From: Acinetobacter ihumii
GTDB lineage: Bacteria > Pseudomonadota > Gammaproteobacteria > Pseudomonadales > Moraxellaceae
Assembly (NCBI RefSeq): GCF_900625095.1
Contig: NZ_LR130760.1
Coordinates: forward strand, 2,610,528 to 2,674,527
Direction of reading: 5' to 3'
DNA length: 64,000 nt
Below the pieces are notes generated by a model. It was given only the letters and a program-made list of their open reading frames with translations. It was not told the DNA's origin and did no database searches. Position numbers and translations under genes: made by a program. Positions within the stretch are counted from its first letter, which is position 1, and every line of letters begins with the position of its first letter. Below, in pieces: positions 35,513 to 43,795 of this stretch.

Positions 35513-37033
35513 TTACAAGAGTCCCGGATTGCCTTGTGCTGGATCGGTTGCACGAGCCGCTTGTGCATCCGCCACGGTTTTACCTAATGCTTTCGCGACA
35601 CCTTCACCATAGGCTGGATCGCACATATAGCAGTTACGAATATGGCGATACTGGATGAATTCCAAAGCGTCACCAATATTACGTGCAGTATTATCAAACA
35701 ATGCTTGTTGTTGTTCAGGGCTCATTAAGTTGAACAAGGCACGTGGTTGACTGAAATAATCGCTATCATCTTGACGATAATCCCAGAAGTCTGCATCACC
35801 ATTAATTTTTAATGGGGGTTCGCGGTATTGAGGTTGCTCTTGCCACTGATGAAAACTATTCGGTTCATAGTGAGGTAGACCACCATAGTTACCATCCATG
35901 CGACCCTGACCATCACGACGGTTACTGTGAACTGGGCAGCGTGGGGCATTCACTGGAACCTGTATATGATTAACCCCGACACGATAACGATGCGCATCGG
36001 CATAATTCACTAAACGGGCTTGTAACATGCGGTCAGGTGAATAGCTAATACCGGGTACAAGATTACTCGGTGCAAACGTCGCTTGTTCGACATCCTGAAA
36101 ATAATTTTCAGGATTACGATTTAGTTCAAATTCACCCACCTCAATCAGTGGATAATCACCATGCGGCCAGACTTTGGTCAGGTCAAATGGATGATACGGA
36201 ACTTTTTCTGCATCTGTTTCCGGCATAATTTGAACGAATAATGTCCACTTAGGAAAATCGCCTCGATCAATTGCATCAAATAGATCGCGTTGACTGCTTT
36301 CTCGGTCTTTACCCACCAGTTCTTCAGCTTCAGCGTCGGTCAGGTTTTTAATGCCTTGTTGAGTGCGGAAATGGAATTTCACCCAAAAACGTTCGTTATT
36401 GGCATTGATAAAGCTATAAGTATGGCTACCAAAACCATGCATATGACGATAACCATCTGGAATACCACGATCAGACATCACAATGGTCACTTGATGAAAC
36501 GCTTCTGGAAGCAAGGTCCAGAAATCCCAGTTATAGGTCGGGCTACGTAAATTGGTTTTTGGGTCGCGTTTAACCGCTTTGTTCAAATCTGGAAACTGGC
36601 GTGGATCACGGAAGAAGAAGACAGGTGTATTATTGCCCACCATGTCCCAATTGCCTTCTTCGGTATAAAATTTTAGGGCAAAACCGCGAATATCACGTTC
36701 TGCATCGGCTGCACCGCGTTCACCAGCGACGGTTGAAAAGCGAGCGAACATTTCAGTTTTTTTACCAATTTCACTAAAAATTTTAGCGCGGGTATATTGG
36801 GTAATATCGTGGGTTACGGTAAATGTACCAAACGCACCAGAGCCTTTGGCATGCATACGGCGTTCTGGAATGACTTCACGGGCGAAATTGGCTAGTTTTT
36901 CATTGAGCCATAGGTCTTGAGCAAGAAGGGGACCACGAGCACCTGCCGTCATACTGTTCTGATTATCTACTACAGGCGCACCTGCATCAGTCGTAAGGTG
37001 GGTGACTGGACACTTTAGCTTATCGTCACTCAT
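35513..37033 (-). CDS. Monofunctional haem catalase
   Basis: 506 residues, a small-subunit catalase. The distal His is in [14 protein letters not shown] (~60), Asn in [14 protein letters not shown] (~132) and the proximal Tyr in [14 protein letters not shown] (~343). It breaks down H2O2 in the cytoplasm; no signal peptide is seen. It lies downstream of a TetR gene on the same strand, with 317 bases between, so it has its own promoter. The symbol differs between Acinetobacter annotations and is left blank. Confidence 0.93.
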   Translation of the reverse strand: MSDDKLKCPVTHLTTDAGAPVVDNQNSMTAGARGPLLAQDLWLNEKLANFAREVIPERRMHAKGSGAFGTFTVTHDITQYTRAKIFSEIGKKTEMFARFSTVAGERGAADAERDIRGFALKFYTEEGNWDMVGNNTPVFFFRDPRQFPDLNKAVKRDPKTNLRSPTYNWDFWTLLPEAFHQVTIVMSDRGIPDGYRHMHGFGSHTYSFINANNERFWVKFHFRTQQGIKNLTDAEAEELVGKDRESSQRDLFDAIDRGDFPKWTLFVQIMPETDAEKVPYHPFDLTKVWPHGDYPLIEVGEFELNRNPENYFQDVEQATFAPSNLVPGISYSPDRMLQARLVNYADAHRYRVGVNHIQVPVNAPRCPVHSNRRDGQGRMDGNYGGLPHYEPNSFHQWQEQPQYREPPLKINGDADFWDYRQDDSDYFSQPRALFNLMSPEQQQALFDNTARNIGDALEFIQYRHIRNCYMCDPAYGEGVAKALGKTVADAQAARATDPAQGNPGLL

Positions 37034-37350
37034 TTTAATTCTCCATTGAACTGCGGTAAATGATAAAAAATTGTAATAATGTCATAGGTATAGCAATACT
37101 ATATAACTAGCATTGTTCGCCCTAATTAACATTTGATGTTTTGTAAAAAATAGTCGAATCCGTCATGCCGAGAGGCCATCTCTTTCAAGCTATAATGCCT
37201 GTATTGCACTACCATGAATTGAACTCAAATAGGTTGAACGACTGACATCAACGTTTGGGATGATCCATTTAAGATACGCAGGATTTGTTATAATGTAAAA
37301 GCGATTAAACTTATTTTAACAAGAGATAAAAACGATTATTGTCAATGCGT
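37034..37350. other. Gene-free stretch upstream of catalase
   Basis: 317 AT-rich bases between the TetR gene and the catalase gene. It should hold the catalase promoter; several A+T-rich -10-like hexamers exist but no pair stands out. No frame with a ribosome site and no strong inverted repeat are seen. Confidence 0.5.
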
Positions 37351-37962
37351 TTATATGCATCCAGAAAGCGCAATTTGAATATCTTGCTCCAATTTTTTCC
37401 AGTCAGGAATCTCAAGATTAACCATCAGTGATTGAGAAATAAAACCATAGCTAATCCGATGAATATTGAGCGCAAGCCATTCAATATTTATTTCAGTATG
37501 ACGGGGATGTTGTTTGAGTGCAAAACACCATGCGTGTACATGTTGTAAATAATGCTTTTGATACATGTCGATATTTGAAATGTGTCGCTCCAATAAAAAC
37601 AATTTTTGCCAGAGATGACTTTGCTCCGCAATAGCTTCAATTTGCACATGGATCAGGCTATGAATATAGGTTTTTAGAGGAATATTTTGTTTAAGAGCAG
37701 TTTCACACGAATGCTGTAATGCAAGCGCATTACGCTGCACATAGTGGTGAATGGTCAGCGCGAGTAAGTCTTCCTTTTGACTAAAATATTCATAAAAGGT
37801 GCCTAAACCTACACCGGCCAGATCGGTAATTTCCCGAATCGTAATTTGTGCTGCTTCTTTTTCCAGTAAAAGCTGAACAAAGCTATCCATCAAGGCATCC
37901 TGAGTAAATTTGGCTCTTGATTGCTGGGGCTTTCGACGCACGTTAATACGGGTTATTTTCAT
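37351..37962 (-). CDS. TetR/AcrR-family transcriptional regulator
   Basis: 203 residues. The N-terminal helix-turn-helix is QITIREITDLAGVGLGTFYEYFSQKEDLLAL (~38-68), the signature of TetR; the remainder is the variable all-helical ligand domain. It is divergent from aidB with 67 bases between, so the likely target is aidB and/or itself. The ligand is unknown. Confidence 0.88.
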   Translation of the reverse strand: MKITRINVRRKPQQSRAKFTQDALMDSFVQLLLEKEAAQITIREITDLAGVGLGTFYEYFSQKEDLLALTIHHYVQRNALALQHSCETALKQNIPLKTYIHSLIHVQIEAIAEQSHLWQKLFLLERHISNIDMYQKHYLQHVHAWCFALKQHPRHTEINIEWLALNIHRISYGFISQSLMVNLEIPDWKKLEQDIQIALSGCI

Positions 37963-38029
37963 TTATAAAATCCGAACACCTCAGGGCAGGTTTGTTTCTA
38001 TACTGTTATAAAAAGAGCAGGAGCAAAAC

Positions 38030-39682
38030 ATGAATGCATGGATGACGCATCAGATCGAAAACCAATTTGATGAGCTAAGCAACTATAATTTATATCGAAC
38101 CGATCCTGTTTTACAAGAAATCCTGATGCGTTATGGTAGTCAGGATCACACATTGCTTGCAGATTTTGGTGAAAAAGTAGGAAGCACTCAGGCTTATCAC
38201 TTGGCTGATCAAGCCAATCGACATACACCAGAGTTACACGCCTTTGATGCACGTGGTCGTCGCATCAATGATCTGGAATTTCATCCTGCATGGCATGCAT
38301 GGATGAAACTGAATCGAGAATATGGCGTACATTCACATCCATTTATTGCGACGCAATCTAAAACAAACTGGGTGGATTGGGCAGCACGATTTTATCTCAG
38401 TGGACAGGTGGAATGTGGGAATTTATGTCCCAATGCCATGACTCTAGGCAGTATTCCCTTATTACAACGCGAACCCGCATTATGGCAACAGTTAGGCGAA
38501 AAGTTGCTATCGACAAATTATGATGAGTGCGATGTGCCCATTTCCGAAAAATCATCGATCTGGATTGGAATGGGCATGACCGAGAAACAAGGCGGTTCAG
38601 ATGTGCGTGCCAATCAAACCTTGGCAAGGCCGATCGCACAATCGGGTCGAGGACAGGAATATTTACTCAATGGACATAAATGGTTTTTTTCCGCGCCGAT
38701 GTCGGATGCGCATCTGGTTGTGGCACAAACGTCTGAAGATGGATTGGGCTGTTTCTACGTGCCGCGCTGGCTAGAAGATGGCACAAAAAATACAGTCAAC
38801 ATTCAGCGTCTAAAAGACAAAGTCGGCAACCGCAGTAATTCAAGTAGTGAAGTTGAATTTCATGATGCGTGGGGGGTGATGATCGGCGAAGCAGGGCGCG
38901 GTATTCCGACCATCATAGAAATGGCGGCCTATACGCGCTTAACCTGCGTAGTCGGTAGTTCAGCTATTGTACGACAGGCGTTGGTGCAATGTATTGCTTA
39001 TACGCGTCAACGCAAAGCATTTGGCAAGGTATTGGCAGATCAGCCTTTAATGCAAGCTGTTTTAACCGATCTGGCACTAGAAAGTGAAGCTGCTGTCCAA
39101 CTCAGCATGCATTTGGCGGCGTGTTATCAACAACAAGATGTGTTGTCACAGGCATGGACACGTATCATGACGCCAGCGGCGAAATTCTGGATCTGTAAAC
39201 GCGCCGTGGAACTGACGGGGGAGGCAATGGAAGTCTTTGGCGGTAATGGTTATGTCGAAACAGGAATCATGGCACGCTTGTTTAAGGAAGCCCCTGTTAA
39301 TTCGATTTGGGAAGGTTCGGGCAATGTCATGTGTCTGGATGTATTACGAGCAATTCAACGTCATCCAGAATCGATTCAAGTTTTATTGGAATCTTTTTAT
39401 GAAGTGACTTCGCAGGAACAAAAGCTCCAGAACGAAATCCATGAATTAATGGACGATTTAAAACAGTCACCAGAACAACTGCAATTTATGGCACGTAATT
39501 TTGTCAGTCGTTTGGTAATTTTAGCTCAGGCGGTGCTATTAAAGCGTTATGCACCTGATGACGTTGCTGATGCCTTTATTCAATCACGTTACAGTCAATT
39601 TCATGGACGTGTCACAGGATTAATTTCAATGCCAGAGACCAGTGTTATACAACGTATTTTAGAACGAAGTTTTCCTACATAG
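38030..39682 (+). CDS. aidB: AidB-like acyl-CoA dehydrogenase-family protein
   Basis: 550 residues that follow E. coli AidB along their length: FDELSNYNLYRTDP at the start, ELHAFDARGRRINDLEFHPAWH, GMGMTEKQGGSDVRANQT (~180), GHKWFFSAPMSDAHLV (~215) and NSIWEGSGNVMCLDVLRA (~425). AidB is a FAD protein with DNA-binding C-domain that is induced in the Ada response and protects against alkylating agents. Isovaleryl-CoA activity reported for it is weak. No ada gene lies nearby; a TetR gene is divergent instead. AGGAG precedes the ATG by 6 bases. Confidence 0.88.
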   Translation: MNAWMTHQIENQFDELSNYNLYRTDPVLQEILMRYGSQDHTLLADFGEKVGSTQAYHLADQANRHTPELHAFDARGRRINDLEFHPAWHAWMKLNREYGVHSHPFIATQSKTNWVDWAARFYLSGQVECGNLCPNAMTLGSIPLLQREPALWQQLGEKLLSTNYDECDVPISEKSSIWIGMGMTEKQGGSDVRANQTLARPIAQSGRGQEYLLNGHKWFFSAPMSDAHLVVAQTSEDGLGCFYVPRWLEDGTKNTVNIQRLKDKVGNRSNSSSEVEFHDAWGVMIGEAGRGIPTIIEMAAYTRLTCVVGSSAIVRQALVQCIAYTRQRKAFGKVLADQPLMQAVLTDLALESEAAVQLSMHLAACYQQQDVLSQAWTRIMTPAAKFWICKRAVELTGEAMEVFGGNGYVETGIMARLFKEAPVNSIWEGSGNVMCLDVLRAIQRHPESIQVLLESFYEVTSQEQKLQNEIHELMDDLKQSPEQLQFMARNFVSRLVILAQAVLLKRYAPDDVADAFIQSRYSQFHGRVTGLISMPETSVIQRILERSFPT

Positions 39683-39729
39683 AGGATTTTGATTTCACGC
39701 TTAAATTTGATTTCAAGATTAAAATAGTC

Positions 39730-39757
39730 AGGGTGCAATCAATGCACCCTCATTCTT
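39730..39757. terminator. Hairpin between convergent genes
   Basis: AGGGTGCA/TGCACCCT stem with a 5-nt loop, then a short T-rich tail. Confidence 0.5.
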
Positions 39758-39784
39758 TGCTGTCGTATCTGATCTGAAAGTAAA

Positions 39785-42076
39785 TTAGACCGATAAACGA
39801 TTGGATTTCACCATATCGCCGAGTCCATGATTTTTAAAATAATACTCTATCCAGCTTTTGACCATGAGCGGATTATTCATTTTAACCACTTCATTCAACA
39901 GTCGCTCAGCATCTGTCATCGGAACATGACAAATCGCTTTACGGACACGCAAAATATTACTGGAACTCATCGAAAGCGTATTAAAGCCCATTGCCATGAG
40001 TAAAATAGCAGACAGTGGATCACCCGCCATTTCACCGCAGATACTCACTGGTTTTTCATATTTATGGCATTCTTTGACCAGACGTTGCAGGGCGCGCAAT
40101 ACCGATGGATGAAAATGTGAATAGACGCTGGAAACACGTGGGTTATTACGATCAACTGCTAGTAGGTATTGAATCAGATCGTTGGAGCCCACTGAGAAAA
40201 AGTCCACCAGCTCTGAAAATTCATCGATTTGTAAAAGTACACTTGGCACTTCCACCATGATCCCAATTTTAGGTTTAGTGATTTTGACCTGTTCTTCTTC
40301 CTGCACCGCAATCCAGTCACGTTCCAGTAAATACAGAACTTCTTCAACCTCACTGACGCTGGTCACCATTGGCAATAAAATATGCAAATTATTTAACCCA
40401 ATGCTGGCTTTAAGCATCGCGCGTACTTGCGTCGAGAAAATCTCTGGATGATCCAGCGTAAATCGTAAGCCACGCCAGCCCAATGCTGAGTTTTCTTCCT
40501 CGATACTAAAATACGGCAAGTCTTTATCCGCACCGATATCTAGTGTGCGCATAGTCACAGGCTTATTCGCAAAATGACTGAGTTGTTGGCGATACATGGC
40601 ACGTTGTTCTTCTTCGCCCGGGAAGCGGTCACGCAACATAAATGGAATTTCACTGCGATATAAACCAACACCTTTGGCACCACGTTGTACGCCACGTACC
40701 ACATCAATCATAAGGCCAGTATTGACATATAAACGGACTGCAACGCCATCAGGGGTAATGGCATCACGGGTTTCATACTGTTTTAAATCTTTGGCAATTT
40801 GCTCTTCTTCTTTTTGAATCTCTTTATAACGCTGACGCATGCGTCGTGGTGGATTAATAAAGACACGACCTTGATAAGCATCGACAATCATTTCAGCATC
40901 ATCAAGCGTGTTAATTGGCAGTTCAGTGACCCCAACCACGGTTGGAATGCCCAATGCACGTGCCACAATCACCATATGTGAATTGGCTGCGCCTTCAGTG
41001 GTGACAATGGCTGCAATATTATCAACAGGCAGTTCCACCAACGCCGCTGTACTGATTTCTTCGCCAATAATAATGCTGTCTGGACTAATCTCACGATGAC
41101 TGGAATCAGCCTCCTGCAAAGAGGCTAAAATCCGTCGTCCCAGATCTTTTAAATCTGAAACACGTTCGCGCAAATAGTCATCTTCCATTTGGGCGAACAA
41201 GCTAATATGTTTATCAATGACACGACGCACGGCACCCTGTGCCCAATTGCCTGCGCGAATCAGCTCTTTAATTTCAGCGGGCAAGGCATTTTCATCCAGC
41301 ATGCGTAAAAACACGCTAAATAAGGCGCGTTCTTCTGACATGAGTGAGTCTTGCATTTTTTCATCCAGCGACTGAATTTCAGTTCGTACTGAAACAATCG
41401 CTTGATCGAGCAGACTTAATTCATCACTGATATCTTCGGCTTCACGGTCAGGAATGGCAGCCAAGTCGGCCGGTGGATACAGGACAATGGCACGACCTAA
41501 AGCAATACCGCCTGCGCCAGAAACCCCCTGAAAGGTTTTGTAGGCAGCACCCGAAGTCGGCTTACGAAAGACATCAATATTTCCCACCGCATGCGCATGT
41601 GCAATCACACCTGAAAGCTGTGCACACAAGGTGACGAGGAATGACTCAGCAGCTTCACTAAAATCCTGAGGTTCTTTATTTTGAACCACCAATACACCCA
41701 TCACCTTACGGCGATACATGACAGGCACACCTAAAAAAGAGTGATAAATTTCTTCACCCGTTTCAGGCAAGTAGGCAAAGCGTTCATGTTTGGAGGCATT
41801 TTCAAGGTTAACAATCTCTTCGCGTTGTCCGACTAGCCCGACCAGACCTTCACCCACATGCAGTGAAACATTGCCCACCGAGTCAGGATTTAAACCTTTC
41901 GATGCCATAAGCAGGTAACGCTGATTACGTTCATCCAGTAAATAAATGGAACACACATCCACTTTCATGGCTTCAGCGACCTGATTAACCATAATATCCA
42001 GTGAATCATGCAAACTCACCGACGCATTGATCTCTTGAACAATCCGTCTAAGGGTATCGAGTTGCATGTTTGACAT
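39785..42076 (-). CDS. ptsP: Phosphoenolpyruvate-protein phosphotransferase PtsP (EI-Ntr)
   Basis: About 763 residues: an N-terminal GAF domain (residues ~15-160, VDVCSIYLLDERNQRYLL) and an enzyme I core. The phosphorylated His is in GAANSHMVIVARALG (~367), the PEP-binding domain has GVGLYRSEIPFM and the C-terminal KPVSICGEMAGDP. It starts the nitrogen PTS chain, passing phosphate to NPr and EIIA-Ntr. The ATG at 42076 has GGAG 10 bases upstream; longer starts are not supported. It follows rppH on the same strand, as in E. coli. Confidence 0.93.
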   Translation of the reverse strand: MSNMQLDTLRRIVQEINASVSLHDSLDIMVNQVAEAMKVDVCSIYLLDERNQRYLLMASKGLNPDSVGNVSLHVGEGLVGLVGQREEIVNLENASKHERFAYLPETGEEIYHSFLGVPVMYRRKVMGVLVVQNKEPQDFSEAAESFLVTLCAQLSGVIAHAHAVGNIDVFRKPTSGAAYKTFQGVSGAGGIALGRAIVLYPPADLAAIPDREAEDISDELSLLDQAIVSVRTEIQSLDEKMQDSLMSEERALFSVFLRMLDENALPAEIKELIRAGNWAQGAVRRVIDKHISLFAQMEDDYLRERVSDLKDLGRRILASLQEADSSHREISPDSIIIGEEISTAALVELPVDNIAAIVTTEGAANSHMVIVARALGIPTVVGVTELPINTLDDAEMIVDAYQGRVFINPPRRMRQRYKEIQKEEEQIAKDLKQYETRDAITPDGVAVRLYVNTGLMIDVVRGVQRGAKGVGLYRSEIPFMLRDRFPGEEEQRAMYRQQLSHFANKPVTMRTLDIGADKDLPYFSIEEENSALGWRGLRFTLDHPEIFSTQVRAMLKASIGLNNLHILLPMVTSVSEVEEVLYLLERDWIAVQEEEQVKITKPKIGIMVEVPSVLLQIDEFSELVDFFSVGSNDLIQYLLAVDRNNPRVSSVYSHFHPSVLRALQRLVKECHKYEKPVSICGEMAGDPLSAILLMAMGFNTLSMSSSNILRVRKAICHVPMTDAERLLNEVVKMNNPLMVKSWIEYYFKNHGLGDMVKSNRLSV

Positions 42077-42145
42077 GAATGTATGCTCCAAAAAATGAAT
42101 CGCGCCTAGTGATGTTATATCAGCACTCAGGCAAAAAATCACTCG

Positions 42146-42646
42146 CTAAAGATGTGATTTTTCAACTGATTGTGGTTGTGGCAAAAGCATGCACAACTCC
42201 ATCATGGCTCGACGGTAAACATCACGTTTGAAGTTCACCACCTGACCCAGTGGATACCAATAGCTGACCCATTGCCACTCATCAAACTCGGCAGGGTCAG
42301 ACAGGTTTAACTGAATATGACCGACTGGCGCGGTCAGTTTCAATAAAAACCATTTTTGTTTTTGTCCGATACAGACAGGATCTGAGTCCGGTCGAATGTA
42401 TCGATGTGGCAAACGATAACGCAGCCAACCTTTGGTTTGCGCAATAATTTGGACATGTTCGGGCAAGAGGCCGACTTCTTCTCTCAGCTCACGGTAAAGT
42501 GCCTGTTCAGGGGTTTCTCCAAACTGGATTCCTCCTTGTGGAAATTGCCAAGCATTGTGACCAATGCGTTTTGCCCATAAAACCTGTCCGTTATCATTTG
42601 CCAAAATGATCCCGACGTTGGGTCGGAAACCTTCAGAGTCGATCAT
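42146..42646 (-). CDS. rppH: RNA pyrophosphohydrolase RppH
   Basis: 166 residues. The Nudix box GxxxxxExxxxxxxREUxEExGU is seen as [17 protein letters not shown] then REEVGL (~38-62), and the start [12 protein letters not shown] is typical of RppH. It removes pyrophosphate from the 5' end of mRNA and so prepares it for RNase E. Gene order rppH-ptsP is conserved across gammaproteobacteria and the two genes are 69 bases apart. Confidence 0.95.
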   Translation of the reverse strand: MIDSEGFRPNVGIILANDNGQVLWAKRIGHNAWQFPQGGIQFGETPEQALYRELREEVGLLPEHVQIIAQTKGWLRYRLPHRYIRPDSDPVCIGQKQKWFLLKLTAPVGHIQLNLSDPAEFDEWQWVSYWYPLGQVVNFKRDVYRRAMMELCMLLPQPQSVEKSHL

Positions 42647-42829
42647 TTGGCTACCTAAATTTTATCAATATCGTTGACTTTGAAATCGGGGGCGGTCACT
42701 CTTGAAGCCCAGCTCGAAAAGATCAAAGTAAAATGCATTAAAATTGCTATGATCTTAACGAATTTCTATCGACTAGCGGAGATAGATTTACATTTTTTTT
42801 CTTAAATTTCAGTTTTAACGAGTATTTTC

Positions 42830-43480
42830 ATGAAATTGGCTTTGTTTGATCTTGATCACACCTTACTCAATACAGATTCTGACCATTCTTGGGGCGAATT
42901 TTTGGTCAATGAAGGTTTGGTCGATCCCGTACATCATCGCCAGATGAATGATCAATTTTATGAAGACTATAAAGCAGGTCAGCTTGATCCGATTGCCTAT
43001 AATGAGTTTGTTTTTCAGTTTTTGACGCAACATGACAATGCTTATTTAACTGAACTGCATCAGTTGTTCATGCAAAAGGTGATTCGCCCACAAATGCGTC
43101 CACAAGGTTTTGCTGCCATTGAACATCATAAAAAGCTGGGACATGAGATTGTGGGAATTACCGCCACCAGTGATTTTATTACCGCGCCCATTTTTCGTGA
43201 GTTTGGGATTACTGAAATTATTGCGACCAATGCTGAAGTGGTCGAAGGAGCTTATACCGGTAAGGTGGCAGGATTGCCGTGTTATCAGCAAGGGAAATTG
43301 CTTCGTTTGGATCAGTGGTTAGAGGGTCGTCCAGTGGATGAGTCTTGGGCATATTCGGATTCGATTAATGATCGTTTCCTGCTTGAATATGCAACGCATG
43401 CCATTGCAGTGAATCCAGATGATCGTTTAGAGAAATTGGCGCAAGAGAAGGGCTGGGAAATTCAGGACTGGTCGCTTTAA
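42830..43480 (+). CDS. HAD-IB family hydrolase
   Basis: 216 residues. Motif I LFDLDHTLLNTDSD (Asp8 and Asp10), a thr/ser motif in VGITATSDFI (~110), and motif III/IV SYSDSINDRFLLEYA-like (~185) agree with subfamily IB, relatives of SerB (TIGR01490 group). The phosphate substrate is unknown; some members act on phosphoserine or histidinol phosphate. Monocistronic, ending at a repeat-rich spacer. Confidence 0.85.
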   Translation: MKLALFDLDHTLLNTDSDHSWGEFLVNEGLVDPVHHRQMNDQFYEDYKAGQLDPIAYNEFVFQFLTQHDNAYLTELHQLFMQKVIRPQMRPQGFAAIEHHKKLGHEIVGITATSDFITAPIFREFGITEIIATNAEVVEGAYTGKVAGLPCYQQGKLLRLDQWLEGRPVDESWAYSDSINDRFLLEYATHAIAVNPDDRLEKLAQEKGWEIQDWSL

Positions 43481-43501
43481 ATTTTAAATCTGGATAGAGA
43501 T

Positions 43502-43582
43502 TAGACTTCTTTCATAAGTTCCTTTTATTTCTCCTTAAGGGAGAAAAATAAAGAGGGTTTAAACAATGATGAAAGAAGTCTA
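43502..43582. repeat. Nested inverted repeats after the HAD-IB gene
   Basis: Outer arms TAGACTTCTTTCAT (43502-43515) and ATGAAAGAAGTCTA (43569-43582) pair perfectly over 14 bp and enclose an inner hairpin, CTCC-TTAA-GGAG (about 43531-43543). The unit could act as a terminator or be a small mobile inverted-repeat element. Confidence 0.7.
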
Positions 43583-43660
43583 TTTAATTTATATTTTGAT
43601 CAAGCATAAGAGCCCTACAATTTTTAGATTTGGGCAAAGGTTATCTATTTTTTGTGTGCC

Positions 43661-43684
43661 TTACTTTTCAAAGATGAAAAGTAA
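43661..43684. repeat. 9-bp inverted repeat
   Basis: TTACTTTTC/GAAAAGTAA around AAAGAT. Together with the two repeats that follow it forms a compact palindrome cluster in the gene-free 43481-43795 stretch. Confidence 0.7.
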
Positions 43685-43695
43685 CAAAAATCTTC

Positions 43696-43735
43696 TGCTG
43701 GATTGACGGTGCGTCCCTGCAACCGCAATCCAGCA
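43696..43735. repeat. Long hairpin, TGCTGGATTG arms
   Basis: TGCTGGATTG (43696-43705) pairs with CAATCCAGCA (43726-43735); inside, CGGTGC can pair with GC-ACCG to extend the stem. Loop near GTCCCT. Confidence 0.7.
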
Positions 43736-43736
43736 T

Positions 43737-43754
43737 GGCGACATCCATGTCGCC
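43737..43754. repeat. 8-bp inverted repeat GGCGACAT
   Basis: GGCGACAT, CC, ATGTCGCC. Directly abuts the preceding hairpin. Confidence 0.7.
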
Positions 43755-43795
43755 TGTCACGATCATGATTACGGGTTGAGCCATTTATTTTTTGC

